From a virus, in IMG/VR virus record IMGVR_UViG_3300009181_000033, positions 186,001 to 250,000 of that record: 64,000 nt of DNA; one strand, written 5' to 3'. Shown here in pieces: positions 1 through 9,024 of the stretch. Within the stretch, counting starts at the first letter, position 1. Every line of letters starts with the position of its first letter. Position numbers and translations under genes: made by a program. Below the pieces are notes generated by a model. The model worked only from the letters and a program-made list of their open reading frames with translations. It was not told the DNA's origin and searched no databases.

Positions 1-2580
1 TCTGGTCGTTTAGGTCGATGTTCTTCGGATCCATGTGCTTATCAAACCAAGCACGAACCTGTGCGAAAGTCGGATTCTCGATACCTTCACGGCGCTGGAG
101 GATGAGCGAAATGCATCGCTCAATAATCCTCAAGGTTTCAAGGCCAAGGAGGTCGAACTTAATCCAACCGAGCTCCTCAAGGTGCTTGGCAGCCATGCCT
201 TCGGCCCATGGAGTCTGAGGCTCGCCCCTCGCAAGAATCAGAGGCATCCTTTCTGCGATGTTTTCAGAAACAATGACTCCTCCAGCATGGCGACCCAAGG
301 ACCTGTTCTGTCGAAAGAGAATCTTGATGGGATCGGCAACCTCGGGATGAGCCGCAATGAAGTTCTGGAGGGACTTCGAATATTGAATGGCGTCCTCGTA
401 AGAGAGGACGAAGCTGTTCTTGTCATGTCCTGGCTTGAAGATGACCTTTTTGACATCATCCTCGATCGGTGCCATGGCAGCGTTGACCTCCTCGAATGGA
501 ATTCCATAGAACTTAGAAATGTCCTTGATGAGGCTCTTCAGCTTGAAGGTGTTGTAATTGGAGATCGGAATGACATTCTCGTTGCCAAAGTTCTTTCGGA
601 GCAACTCAATCAACCTGTCTCGGTCGGAGATATCACTATCGATATCAGGGAATCCTGAATTGTGTGTCAGCGTCCAATTTGTTCCTGATGTAGAAACCCA
701 AAAAGTGTGATCTTCATCAACTTCAATGTCAATCAAATTGACATCATTCTCATGATCAATGATCTCGATCTTGTTGATCTTTGTAGGCTCTTGTTGAACA
801 AAGAAATTATCCATTGGCAGTATGTGCTGTGCTTGAACTTCAATTTGTTTGCCTTCCCTTAGGACTAACCAAATATGATTTGGTGAACATTCGAAAATAT
901 TAGAGCTCACATGAAGTCTGTATGTTTTCTTAGAGTTAGAATTAAATTTCTTTTTGATTTTTCGAGGAACTAAAGAACCCCCAACAACAACATCACCTTC
1001 AACTAGCTCTTCGATTTTTTTATGCCCGCTCGGTGTTTTCACCAAAGTCCCAGGCAAAAGACATCGATGGGGATTCATGAATCTCTCGAAAGGAAGATCA
1101 TATTCGATAGGATCGAGGTTGGTAATGCCAAGGACGTATGCAACGAGAGCACCAGCAGCAGAGCCACGACCAGGACCAATCAACATGTTTTCCCTGGCGA
1201 TGTCGAGAATCTTTTTCATGGTCAAGAAGTAATTGGAGAACTTCTTGTCCTTGATGATCTTCAGCTCGTACTTGAGTCGATCGATGTATTCCTGCTTGTC
1301 CTCCAAACCTCGCCAAACAAGACCCTTCTTGCAAGCCTCGACTAGAGCCTTGTCTTCAGTTAGTCCCTCAGGAATGGCATAGGAAGGCAGCTTCATGGAT
1401 CGATCAGGGTGTGCCTCCTGCAGCTCATTATGAACGATGTCGTGTGTCCTCTCGATTGCATCACAAACAATCGTATCATCATAGAAGGACATTCCTTCTG
1501 TTGTCTTACGATAGGTGTCCCAAAGCTGTGTGGCATTCTTGGGATAAAGCTCACACTTTAGATCTTCTACGGTTTGAGGAAGATCCTTGGGATTGAAACT
1601 CTGATAGTTCAACCACCCAAGCTTCTTATAGATCTCCCTCTCCCGCCAGTGCTCAGGTCGAGAATAGTGAGAGTCACAAGTGACAACAAGGCGGTCAGTC
1701 AAGGAATTTCGCTTGGCAAATTCGATGATCGCGCGGTTGGCAAGGTGCTGCGCTGACAGCTTGTTAAACTGAATCTCGAGACAGACGTTTTCCTTACCAA
1801 CCGCATCAGAGAGTCGATCGTAGGTGTTGCCCATGGAATTGAGCACCTTTTCCATGAGAGACTGATCGTTGAGCAAGTCATGCTTCAGATCATCGAATGG
1901 AATCTTCTGGAGCTGCTCAAAGATATCGTAACAAAGTGGGCCACCAAGGCATGCTGTGCTCACCATAAGGTGGCCACCCTTGGCAGCTTCCTTCAACATG
2001 GAATAGTCGACCCTGGGGAAACGATAGAAGCCCTCCAGATACCCTCTAGAAACGAGGTGAAATAGTCTCTGCAATCCCACAGATGTTTTTGGAAGAACGA
2101 CCAGATGATGACGTCGCTTCACCGGATCGTTATATTTGCCGGACTTGGTCTCGTCCTCGTTCTCGATTGTGAGAGTGGAATCCTCGGTGCCAACGTCGAC
2201 AGTTTCGTCGTTGCCATCGACAACGGCAACGATAGGAGTGACAATGGATTCATCCTTGACGGGCTTCGTCTTAGACTTTTCCAAGTCTCTCTGCCATTGT
2301 GAGAGATCAGGGTGAACATACATCTCACAGCCATTGATGACCTTAAAGTTCTTACCTGCTTTCTTCAGTTTTTCTGAATAGAGATAGGCGTAACCATAAC
2401 CGTTCATTTGTCCATGGTCGGTCAAGGACCAGGCATCCATGCCGTTCTCCATGACGAAATCCATGTGATCTTGAGGGAAATCCATTCCATCAAAGGTCGT
2501 TACGAGAATCCGCTGTGCCCATGCATTCCAGCGAATCTGGTTGGCATGGACACGGGATTCTTTTTTCCTCCTGTGTTCAT
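1..2580 (-). CDS. dnaE: DNA polymerase III alpha subunit (C family), partial at window edge, intein-containing, with a frame break near the start
   Basis: Replicative C-family polymerase. Reading leftward, the product opens with a PHP-domain motif MHGHSGFS (residues 19-26), continues through SLTDHGQMNGYGYAYL, RRHHLVVLPKTS, LVSRGYLEGFYRFPRVDY, HLMVSTACLGGPL and IGPGRGSAAGALVAYVLG, and reaches the palm active-site motif FPDIDSD just after a mini-intein (659-1063). The frame is open to base 1, so the C-terminal part lies outside the window. I place the start at the ATG at 2580 because it supplies the PHP histidines; in that frame a TAA follows at 2500-2502 and the polymerase frame resumes at TFDGMDFPQDHMDF, so five bases (TAACG, 2498-2502) interrupt an otherwise continuous alignment. 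This may be a real disruption, recoding or a sequence error. A homing endonuclease gene sits immediately upstream. Family assignment is secure; expression of an intact product is uncertain. Confidence 0.85.
659..1063 (-). other. contiguous mini-intein (135 aa) inside dnaE
   Basis: In-frame protein insertion between the extein sequences PFERFMNPHR and SGFPDIDSD. It begins with Cys (CLLPGTLVKTPSGHKKIEEL, block A), has a block-B-like segment FECSPNHIWLV, and ends DHTFWVSTSGTNWTLTHN followed by Ser, matching intein blocks F and G with terminal His-Asn and a +1 Ser nucleophile. At 135 residues there is no room for an endonuclease domain, so it should splice without homing activity. It sits a few residues before the catalytic aspartates of the polymerase, so an unspliced product would be inactive. 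Confidence 0.9.
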
Positions 2581-2592
2581 ATTTCCTTTTCC

Positions 2593-3519
2593 TTATTTAC
2601 CTTCCCAGAGTGGGATGAGGTTTTTATACCTTACCTTAAGGTCTTCGTATTTTGCACCATCGATTAGTTCTATTTTGACATCTGGGTGATCCTGATTCAG
2701 GAGTGAAAGTTTTTCTTCACAAATTTTTGTCATTCGGCCCTTTAGTTCATAATAGACCCCTTCGCACAAAAAGTCTGGGGTGTATATTTTGCCATTCGAA
2801 AGCAAAAAAGAAGTTGGCTCGTATTCCCATGATTTGCCGCAATAATTCAAAATTCTGGCAAAATTTGCCTCCCAACAGCTTCTAAAATAAGCGTCATTCA
2901 AATCGTGTCGTGTTCCTCCCCTTGCCGACGTGTAATGAGTTTCTCTTTTGGTTCGAACTCTTTTTGAAGCAGAAATGCTCATTTTTAGCCGAGCATCATC
3001 AGACGGTTTCCTGCCTTTGTGTAAAGATGAAGCAAATTCCCGACCACGGCGTGTTTTTGACCAGTGTTCTTCACCGTGGTTTTTTATGCTAGTTTGTTTG
3101 ATCTTTTCAGGAATGGTTCCATTCGCCCACAGCTTCTTCACAGATTCGGAAATTTTTTGACGAACTTCATCAGTGAATGGATTCCATCCCGACTCGTATT
3201 TTTTCAATAACGCATTTGACAATTTTTCGTTTTGCAAAGATGTTCTGGAATAAGAACCGTTATTTTTACGTGTTTCAACCATGGAAGAAAGAACACAGTC
3301 CAAGCATTTCATGACTTCTTTCTTCTTTGAAGTGTCAAAAAAAGAGCTGCCGCACTTAAGGCAAGTTTTCTCCACTGATTCGTGCTCAGTGTATCTGGTT
3401 CTTGCTCTCAATGCATAAGAGCACTTTGTGGAACACGTTCTTTTATCCGGTACCGACAATTTCTTTTTTTCATACTGAAACTCAGTGTTACAAACTTCGC
3501 ATTTTTTTATCAAAAGCAT
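2593..3519 (-). CDS. homing endonuclease, PD-(D/E)xK-like with N-terminal zinc ribbons
   Basis: Free-standing mobile nuclease. The ATG at 3519 is chosen over an upstream in-frame codon because it has a strong GGAGGT ribosome site seven bases away. The N-terminal ~90 residues carry two Cys pairs (CEVC, then CLKC and CLDC) typical of zinc ribbons; the middle has short repeated segments of the NUMOD type (HKGRKPSDDARLKMS); the C-terminal ~100 residues hold SCWEANFARILNYCGKSWEY, YTPDF and YYELKG, an arrangement seen in PD-(D/E)xK homing nucleases. The nuclease at 16.6 kb shares this C-terminal pattern. It lies directly before dnaE, whose reading frame is broken close to its start. Confidence 0.75.
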   Translation of the reverse strand: MLLIKKCEVCNTEFQYEKKKLSVPDKRTCSTKCSYALRARTRYTEHESVEKTCLKCGSSFFDTSKKKEVMKCLDCVLSSMVETRKNNGSYSRTSLQNEKLSNALLKKYESGWNPFTDEVRQKISESVKKLWANGTIPEKIKQTSIKNHGEEHWSKTRRGREFASSLHKGRKPSDDARLKMSISASKRVRTKRETHYTSARGGTRHDLNDAYFRSCWEANFARILNYCGKSWEYEPTSFLLSNGKIYTPDFLCEGVYYELKGRMTKICEEKLSLLNQDHPDVKIELIDGAKYEDLKVRYKNLIPLWEGK

Positions 3520-3600
3520 TGCATCAACCTCCAAACATAAATATGCCTTGGGCCAACACAAACACACTGGGTATTCAATATTTAGATTAATTCGCCGAAG

Positions 3601-3972
3601 TCAGTAACCGTTTTCAATTCTTTCGATGTTGACTTTGCCCTTCTTTATGTAAGCCTCGTAGAGCTCATCCACAGAAATCCCACTTGAAATTACAATCTCG
3701 AAGAAATAGTGGAGAGTATCGACCAGCTCCTCGACATAATGTTCCTTATCAAACTCGGATAACTCAGTGGCACGATGATCCTTTGAATTCCTCAGCAATA
3801 GATTTGCTTCAAATAATTCGTGCATGCATTCATGTGTGATTCCTTTTAGGAACTTCTGCCCGGCCTTGGAGGTTGGATCCACGGGAAAATCAGGAAAATT
3901 TCGCTTCTTCTGAAGAAGTCGCATAAAATCTTTCTGCTGAACATACATGCTTTCTAGTTTGTCTTTGCTCAT
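3601..3972 (-). CDS. all-alpha NTP pyrophosphatase, dUTPase_2/MazG-like
   Basis: Small (123 aa) predicted helical nucleotide pyrophosphatase. The signature is two acidic helices, THECMHELFEANLLL and HYVEELVDTLHYFFEI, giving the ExxE and ExxD metal-binding pairs of dimeric dUTPase/MazG enzymes. Such phage enzymes remove dUTP or other noncanonical nucleotides. A trimeric dUTPase of unrelated fold is encoded at 23.9 kb, so the two would be redundant unless this one prefers another nucleotide. No Shine-Dalgarno precedes the ATG; instead TAGAAT ends six bases upstream of it. Confidence 0.65.
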   Translation of the reverse strand: MSKDKLESMYVQQKDFMRLLQKKRNFPDFPVDPTSKAGQKFLKGITHECMHELFEANLLLRNSKDHRATELSEFDKEHYVEELVDTLHYFFEIVISSGISVDELYEAYIKKGKVNIERIENGY

Positions 3973-3978
3973 GCTGAT

Positions 3979-3984
3979 ATTCTA
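3979..3984 (-). promoter_or_regulatory. -10-like hexamer TAGAAT, 6 nt before start codon
   Basis: The hexamer is separated from the ATG at 3972 by exactly six bases and there is no Shine-Dalgarno, so a transcript from it would begin at or next to the start codon. It is one of a set of similar sites in this window. Confidence 0.4.
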
Positions 3985-4002
3985 AAAACCAACTCATCAA
4001 AT

Positions 4003-4962
4003 TTACATTGTTACAATTTCAGATAAATAATCGATTGTTTTTTGCAAGCCTTCGTCCAGTTGAACCTTTGGCTCCCATCCTAGCAAATTTTTGGCCAATG
4101 TTATATCAGGTTTTCTTTGCAGGGGGTCATCGGCTGGCAGCGCTTTATGCTCTATTTCACAACCAAATTTTTGTTGAATTTTCAAGGCAAGTTCTTTGAT
4201 GGTAAATTCATTTGGATTTCCAATGTTAATTGGTCCGCCAGGGTTTTTTGGCAATGCAGCCAACTTTAAAATTCCATCTATAAGATCATCAACATAGCAG
4301 AAAGACCTCGTCTGTTGCCCCTCTCCATATATCGTCAATGGTTGCTTTTTTAGTGCTTGGCTTATGAAGTTAGTAATTACTCTTCCGTCGTCAGGATCCA
4401 TGTGGGGACCATATGTGTTGAATATCCTAACGAGCCTAGCATCAATTCCATGCTTGTTAAAGTAATCATAACAAAGGGCCTCTGCAGCGCGCTTGCCTTC
4501 ATCATAACAAGATCTGGGGCCATATGAATTCACATGTCCCCTGTAGGTCTCTGGCTGTGGAGAAACAGAAGGATCTCCATAGACTTCTGAGGTCGATGAA
4601 TGAACTACAACCGTGCTTGAATCTGCACACTTTAGAACATTATTCGTGCCAACAACACATGTGAGGGTCGTTTCGATAGGAATGCTTTGATATCTCGGAG
4701 GAGAAGCAGGACAAGCAAAGTTATAGATGACATCAAGTCGTATGTTTGAAAAATATGAAGGAAACTTTGGGGAGCATATGTCATCAGAGATGAAATAATA
4801 GTGTCCGTTGTTGTTATTTAATAAATCCCTATGATGTCTTGAAAGAGGATTAGAAGAAGAAAAGTTGTCAACACCATAGACCCTATCACCTTGGTTGACA
4901 TGATGTCTTACTAGGTGACTGCCCAAAAACCCTGCTGCTCCGGTGACCAAAACGTGTTTCAT
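4003..4962 (-). CDS. UDP-glucuronate decarboxylase-like NAD-dependent sugar epimerase/dehydratase
   Basis: Extended short-chain dehydrogenase acting on nucleotide sugars, 319 aa. The NAD-binding glycine motif is GAAGFLGSH (residues 8-16). The family signature of UDP-glucuronate decarboxylase (UDP-xylose synthase) is visible: ACPASPPRYQ, HSSTSEVYGDP, catalytic YDEGKR, and RIFNTYGPHMDPDDGRVITN. Enzymes of this family convert UDP-glucuronate to UDP-xylose or a 4-keto pentose, used in surface glycans or glycosylation. In a phage it could supply a sugar for modification of virion protein, DNA or host surface; nothing nearby identifies the acceptor. Shine-Dalgarno GGAGAG precedes the ATG. The gene follows a DNA methylase by 14 bases in the same direction. 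Confidence 0.85.
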   Translation of the reverse strand: MKHVLVTGAAGFLGSHLVRHHVNQGDRVYGVDNFSSSNPLSRHHRDLLNNNNGHYYFISDDICSPKFPSYFSNIRLDVIYNFACPASPPRYQSIPIETTLTCVVGTNNVLKCADSSTVVVHSSTSEVYGDPSVSPQPETYRGHVNSYGPRSCYDEGKRAAEALCYDYFNKHGIDARLVRIFNTYGPHMDPDDGRVITNFISQALKKQPLTIYGEGQQTRSFCYVDDLIDGILKLAALPKNPGGPINIGNPNEFTIKELALKIQQKFGCEIEHKALPADDPLQRKPDITLAKNLLGWEPKVQLDEGLQKTIDYLSEIVTM

Positions 4963-4976
4963 CGCTCTCCAATATG

Positions 4977-5726
4977 CTATGCTTGTTCTGGCCAGTTAAT
5001 ATAAGACACATATTCACAATGGTCAACTGTCCCGCCTCTTCTTAGGTTGGGAACTTTTCTCCTGGCCACAAATTCCCACTTGTAAGGGAATATGTTGGAC
5101 GCACCATCACCATATGTCATAATAATTGGATTGCTTGTGCTTCTTATTAAATCCAAGGTGTCGGTGGCAACGTATGTTTTTTCATGATTCTTCTTGTGTT
5201 TTTCAACATATCCGCCGACCGTGTTGATGTAAGGTGGATCAACAAATAACATGTCACCATCTTGGTGCTTGTAGTCGTTGGCACTTCCATGTATGACTTC
5301 AATGTCCTTCAAGCGTGACAAACAAGCTATGGTCTGTTCTATTGGCAGATTAAATTGAGGATATATCTTCCAGGAGTTCAGCTGCCCTACGACAACGCCT
5401 GTCACATTGATTCTGACGTATGTCTGTGGGCCAATCTCTAATTTCATCAGCCTAACATCAGGCTTTATTATTTCGGAATTTTCTCGCTTAAATGCTCTAA
5501 ATTGATCGTCAAATTCCTTCAGCTCAACAGCTGAGCTTTTTTGCAACCACTTCCACATTTCTACTATGTCACCATTTGCCTCATAACCTAAGCCTGGCAA
5601 ATCTGTTGAGAGGAGATAGGCACCTGATCCAAGATATGGCTCAACAACTCTTTTCGTCCCAGCTAGAGGCTTCCTATAATGTTTAACGTAACGTTGTTTG
5701 TTACCGCTGTAACGAAAAAGTCTCAT
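4977..5726 (-). CDS. DNA adenine N6-methyltransferase, Dam/D12 class
   Basis: 249 aa. The SAM-binding motif I is EPYLGSGAYLL (residues ~29-39) and the catalytic motif IV is DPPY (in MLFVDPPYINTVGGY); N-terminal RYSGNKQRYVKHY matches the opening motif of D12-class enzymes. It would methylate adenine in a specific site, most likely protecting phage DNA from host restriction or marking it. It starts an apparent two-gene unit with the sugar enzyme downstream (AGGAG ribosome site), and is divergent from the Cys-rich plus-strand gene at 5797; the ~70 bases between them must hold both 5' control regions. The recognition sequence cannot be read from the protein. Confidence 0.88.
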   Translation of the reverse strand: MRLFRYSGNKQRYVKHYRKPLAGTKRVVEPYLGSGAYLLSTDLPGLGYEANGDIVEMWKWLQKSSAVELKEFDDQFRAFKRENSEIIKPDVRLMKLEIGPQTYVRINVTGVVVGQLNSWKIYPQFNLPIEQTIACLSRLKDIEVIHGSANDYKHQDGDMLFVDPPYINTVGGYVEKHKKNHEKTYVATDTLDLIRSTSNPIIMTYGDGASNIFPYKWEFVARRKVPNLRRGGTVDHCEYVSYINWPEQA

Positions 5727-5796
5727 ATTTTGCTCCTAAGCAATAAAACAAATGATACAATAAAACTATATATAGTACAGCACTTAGGGACTAAAA

Positions 5797-6336
5797 ATGA
5801 ATAGAATAGCTAAAAAACTATATGAAACCTTCGGAGAACCGATTGGCAGCTATGCAGGAGAAGCGCCGGTGGGTGTTCGAAATGAAGGCGGACCTTGCCC
5901 GGACTGTGGAATGATGCCAATTGCTGGAAGGTGCGGTTGTGAAGCTGATTCGAGCGGTGTCTGTTCGAAGTGTGGAATGATGCCGCTAGATGGAATATGT
6001 GAGTGTTATAGTAGTGGTCGACACGTCAACGAATCATCTTGTGTTTGCGGTGGCAATGGAATGAAACAAGGTGCATCTTGCGAATGCGGAATGAGAGAAA
6101 TGGAAACATGCAGCCAGTGCGGTGGCATGGTTGAAGACGGAATGTGTGAGTGTGGTGGAGGAATGTACGAAACCAAAAAAAAAGGGCCGTCCAAGAAGAC
6201 AGCCCAAAAAATTCTCCGTGGAACGAAGACATTCAAAGATAAAATAAAAAAAGTTTCCAGCTGGGCGGATGATCCTGAAGCTGCCGCAGCCTGGATGATG
6301 AAGAAGGCCACCGGAAAGTGGCCTTCAGAAAAATAA
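5797..6336 (+). CDS. Cys-rich zinc-ribbon repeat protein, unknown function
   Basis: One of only three plus-strand genes. The 179-aa product has four repeated Cys units in residues ~33-125: CPDCGMMPIAGRCGC, CSKCGMMPLDGICEC, CVCGGNGMKQGASCECG and CSQCGGMVEDGMCECGG. The CxxCG...CxC spacing suggests each unit binds one zinc. The C-terminal third is basic and helical (KTAQKILRGTKTFKDKIKK) and could bind nucleic acid. A weak AGGG ribosome site precedes the ATG and TATATATAG lies in the divergent intergenic space as a possible -10. The neighbouring minus-strand protein (6339-7265) has a related Cys cluster. I do not recognise a family. Confidence 0.75.
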   Translation: MNRIAKKLYETFGEPIGSYAGEAPVGVRNEGGPCPDCGMMPIAGRCGCEADSSGVCSKCGMMPLDGICECYSSGRHVNESSCVCGGNGMKQGASCECGMREMETCSQCGGMVEDGMCECGGGMYETKKKGPSKKTAQKILRGTKTFKDKIKKVSSWADDPEAAAAWMMKKATGKWPSEK

Positions 6337-6338
6337 TC

Positions 6339-7265
6339 TTAGAGTATAGCGAAGGCCGCATCCAGCTCTTGTGGTTGGTATAAGCCGGCCAAGTTGTCTT
6401 CGATATATTGGCGAGATTCTTCAGACGCCAGATCAACACCCATTTCTTGGGCTGCTCCAATGAAATCAAAACACTTGGAAATGAAGTTTGCAATCACTTC
6501 AGGTCCAGAGCCACTAGGAGGCGGCACAGCCATTCTGCCACCTAGCGTAGCAAATCTCCTTATTGGTGTTTCTGAGACAAATCCCCAATCACCACTCATC
6601 CAAGCGTTCATTTCTTCAGAAGTGATCCTAGCATGTGCCTCGTTCATCAATCCGCCACGACTTCCCCTAGATTCCTGTGTTGCCATAATTTCAGGTTGCA
6701 CAACGCCAACACCAGCATGTGAATGTCCAGAAGACCTCATTGCCTCATCTCCAGCAAGATAATCCTTGACATGCTCGAGGTCGGTATGAGCCGAAGCCAC
6801 AAGATCTTGAACCCAACCAGGAAGCTGATCTCCGGCATCTAGAAGTTCACAAATGGTCTTGGCCATTTCCTTGATGTCGTACATGCGAGATTTAATCATG
6901 TATCCTTCATCATCCATTGGGTGCCCTGATTCATAACCATGAAGGAAGCGCTGGGGATCTTTTTCTCCCTTGGCAAGGGAAACTTCTTCCTTGATAATAC
7001 GACGGAGTTGAAGCGGAGAGAGTTTTGCTATTTTTCCTTCTGGCACAACTGGGGATTTTTGTGACTTTACCCAGCAATTAGTGCAAACATCAGGCATGTC
7101 GTCTGAAGCTCCTTGACACCAGCAAGCCTCTTGACCGCAAGACGTACACATAAAAGTTTCATCTTTGCCGTAGACACAGTCTTCTGTGTGTTGTTCGGGA
7201 ATATTCGAAACAAGTGCCATTTCTTCTTTAATAATCTTGTGGAGTTGTGATACTGTTAGCTTCAT
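6339..7265 (-). CDS. unknown protein with two copies of a putative capsid-targeting peptide
   Basis: 308 aa, no recognised enzyme fold. Residues 1-16 (MKLTVSQLHKIIKEEM) and again near residues 80-96 (SPLQLRRIIKEEVSLAKG) carry the L-x-x-I-I-K-E-E peptide shared by several proteins in this window. Between them is a Cys cluster (CTSCGQEACWC, then CTNCW) that looks zinc-binding and resembles the adjacent Cys-rich protein. The remainder is mixed and acidic. It overlaps the start of the Dps-like gene upstream by four bases (ATGA-type coupling), so the two are probably co-translated. The I-K-E pattern matches the (L/I)xE cleavage rule of T4-type prohead proteases, suggesting packaging into the head followed by trimming; this is inference. 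Confidence 0.65.
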   Translation of the reverse strand: MKLTVSQLHKIIKEEMALVSNIPEQHTEDCVYGKDETFMCTSCGQEACWCQGASDDMPDVCTNCWVKSQKSPVVPEGKIAKLSPLQLRRIIKEEVSLAKGEKDPQRFLHGYESGHPMDDEGYMIKSRMYDIKEMAKTICELLDAGDQLPGWVQDLVASAHTDLEHVKDYLAGDEAMRSSGHSHAGVGVVQPEIMATQESRGSRGGLMNEAHARITSEEMNAWMSGDWGFVSETPIRRFATLGGRMAVPPPSGSGPEVIANFISKCFDFIGAAQEMGVDLASEESRQYIEDNLAGLYQPQELDAAFAIL

Positions 7266-7813
7266 TGCTGTAAAACCCTTTGCTTTAGCAAGTAAACATG
7301 TCCTTCATGACGATCTTCAATGCCTTGAAGCATATTGTCCAGACCACGGGTGAGAGTTCCACACTCCTTGAGGCAGTCTGCCAAGTGAGCCATTACCTTC
7401 AAGAAGTTCATTTCAGCAAGATAGGATCGCTTTGCAAGCTCGGCAGGTGAAGGCATGGTAGTTGTCATGCCATAGTTCTTGACCAATTTCATGACCTGTG
7501 ATGTAGTCAACATAAGATCAACATTGGCGGTTGAACCAAGGCCAATTGCCTTTTCTGCCACCGTGTCTATGTCTTCGATTGTTTCCTCATATAATTTAGA
7601 GAACAATAAGTGATCCCCATAGAACGGATCACCCTTTGTTACCCAGTGGTGATTTTGATGAACAAGGGCCAAGAACTTAAGATAAACGAGAGCAACAGAT
7701 AACTGGGGGTATGGCGTCGAACCCCACTCTGAAATAAAATTGTCGGTAACAATATTAAGATTTGGCTCAACAACAATGGCCATCTCGAATGTTTCTGAAA
7801 GTCTTCTCTTCAT
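7262..7813 (-). CDS. dps: Dps-like ferritin-fold protein
   Basis: 183 aa from the ATG at 7813, which overlaps the stop of the preceding gene (TGATG) and has GGAG upstream. The segment LALVHQNHHWVTKGDPFYGD followed by LYEETIEDIDTVAEKAIGLG matches the Dps ferroxidase region: a His-containing helix, then W-x-x-x-G-x-x-F-x-x-x-H, then E/D-rich helix. Dps proteins form 12-mers that bind iron, detoxify peroxide and coat DNA. In this phage the gene lies among proteins with capsid-signal-like peptides, which raises the possibility of virion-associated DNA protection, although this protein itself lacks the peptide. Family confidence is good, exact metal ligands were not verified by alignment. Confidence 0.75.
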   Translation of the reverse strand: MKRRLSETFEMAIVVEPNLNIVTDNFISEWGSTPYPQLSVALVYLKFLALVHQNHHWVTKGDPFYGDHLLFSKLYEETIEDIDTVAEKAIGLGSTANVDLMLTTSQVMKLVKNYGMTTTMPSPAELAKRSYLAEMNFLKVMAHLADCLKECGTLTRGLDNMLQGIEDRHEGHVYLLKQRVLQQ

Positions 7814-8964
7814 CACTTTAGCTCCATATTAAACCCAATGAGATTGATTGCTCCGGGATGGGGTGACCAGGAAAGCTTATATGGTTCGCCCGCCATCCTC
7901 TGCTGTGTGTTCCAAGAATCAACGTATTTATCCAATACAGTTTCAACCCTGGAATTAAAGGTAACGCCCTGGGGCAGCCTTCCAAGAACAGGAATCTGTG
8001 TCTCTTTATTGTTGCCTTCGCCAATCAAGTATTTCTTAATTCCTGCAGGCACTGTGGACTTCTTAATCCCAAACACATTTTCGGCTTTCTTGACGTAGTC
8101 CCTACTTGACAATCTGTTCTCGACCAAGGAAGAAATGGGATCATTAACATCTTCTTCGATGATGGGCATTACAGCCTCTTCAAGATATGAACCTCTACGT
8201 AACCTATTCGCCAAAGAGAACAATGAGCCTTCTCCAAGAATTGCTTCTTCACGCTCTTCGATGCAATCGTAAATTGCATCCAATAGTTTTTGACGATCAA
8301 TCTTTGCATTGGAGACAGCGGCATAGCCAGCAGAAAACCTGGTTGCCAAGGCCTCTTCCCACTGACCTTCTAAATTAGCTCCATAATCAGAGCAAAGCTT
8401 GTGAGCAATTCTCTTGTACCATTCAACCGTGTGCTCCTCTTCTTTGGGACCCTTGGCCGCATCACCCATGAGTTCACCATTCATGTCAAACGGATCTGTT
8501 ACGGGCTTTGGATCGGGAAGGCCTGCCTCTTGAAGTCTCTTGTTTTTTGCAATTAAACGAAGTGCATCATCTCCTGGATAGCGCCTGACTGACTCCTGTA
8601 CAAGGGAGTGTGGGAGACGCTTTGCAGCTGCACATCTCACCACAGAATCATTGTCGCCCAAAAATTTAACGACATGTTTCTCCGGCAAAAGCCTAGCAAC
8701 AAGCTTTCTCACATCAGGGTGTACGCTGTTGGCAACCTCCAAAAGGGTTGATAATTTAAAAGAACCTTGACGCGGAAATCTGCCGGTTCCCTCGAGGAGA
8801 TCCAAGTGTTCGTTGAAACACTTTACCAAATAACGATGACTGCCAGTCAGGGTGACAGCAGGGCCTAGAACTCTAAACATCTCATCACGAAGATTGTTTA
8901 AAGACTTTTCTTCTTTTATAGTCGTCTTAGCGACGGTCTGTAGCTCTCTAAGCTTCAGTTGCAT
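7813..8964 (-). CDS. unknown 383-aa protein, possible internal virion protein
   Basis: No recognised fold. The N-terminus (MQLKLRELQTVAKTTIKEE) is a variant of the peptide shared by several proteins here, ending in the I-K-E-E pattern. The middle contains helical leucine-rich segments (LLEVANSVHPDVRKLVARLL, DSVVRCAAAKRLP) reminiscent of HEAT-like repeats. A GGAGG ribosome site lies about 13 bases before the ATG and a TACTTA box about 20 bases before it. First gene of a coupled three-gene unit with dps and the 308-aa protein. Confidence 0.6.
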   Translation of the reverse strand: MQLKLRELQTVAKTTIKEEKSLNNLRDEMFRVLGPAVTLTGSHRYLVKCFNEHLDLLEGTGRFPRQGSFKLSTLLEVANSVHPDVRKLVARLLPEKHVVKFLGDNDSVVRCAAAKRLPHSLVQESVRRYPGDDALRLIAKNKRLQEAGLPDPKPVTDPFDMNGELMGDAAKGPKEEEHTVEWYKRIAHKLCSDYGANLEGQWEEALATRFSAGYAAVSNAKIDRQKLLDAIYDCIEEREEAILGEGSLFSLANRLRRGSYLEEAVMPIIEEDVNDPISSLVENRLSSRDYVKKAENVFGIKKSTVPAGIKKYLIGEGNNKETQIPVLGRLPQGVTFNSRVETVLDKYVDSWNTQQRMAGEPYKLSWSPHPGAINLIGFNMELK

Positions 8965-9024
8965 AATTGGCTGAACTCCTCCGAATAAGTATTATGATAT
9001 TACACAATTTAGAAAAAACAGCAA

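Noticed and set aside
35-658. Long plus-strand open frame (207 codons) and other plus-strand frames across 1-2500
   Set aside because: They are antisense shadows of dnaE, whose minus-strand translation gives clear polymerase motifs throughout.
2498-3567. Group I intron in dnaE carrying the endonuclease
   Set aside because: The endonuclease lies before the first exon, not inside the gene, and the break is only five bases, so there is no room for an intron at that point.
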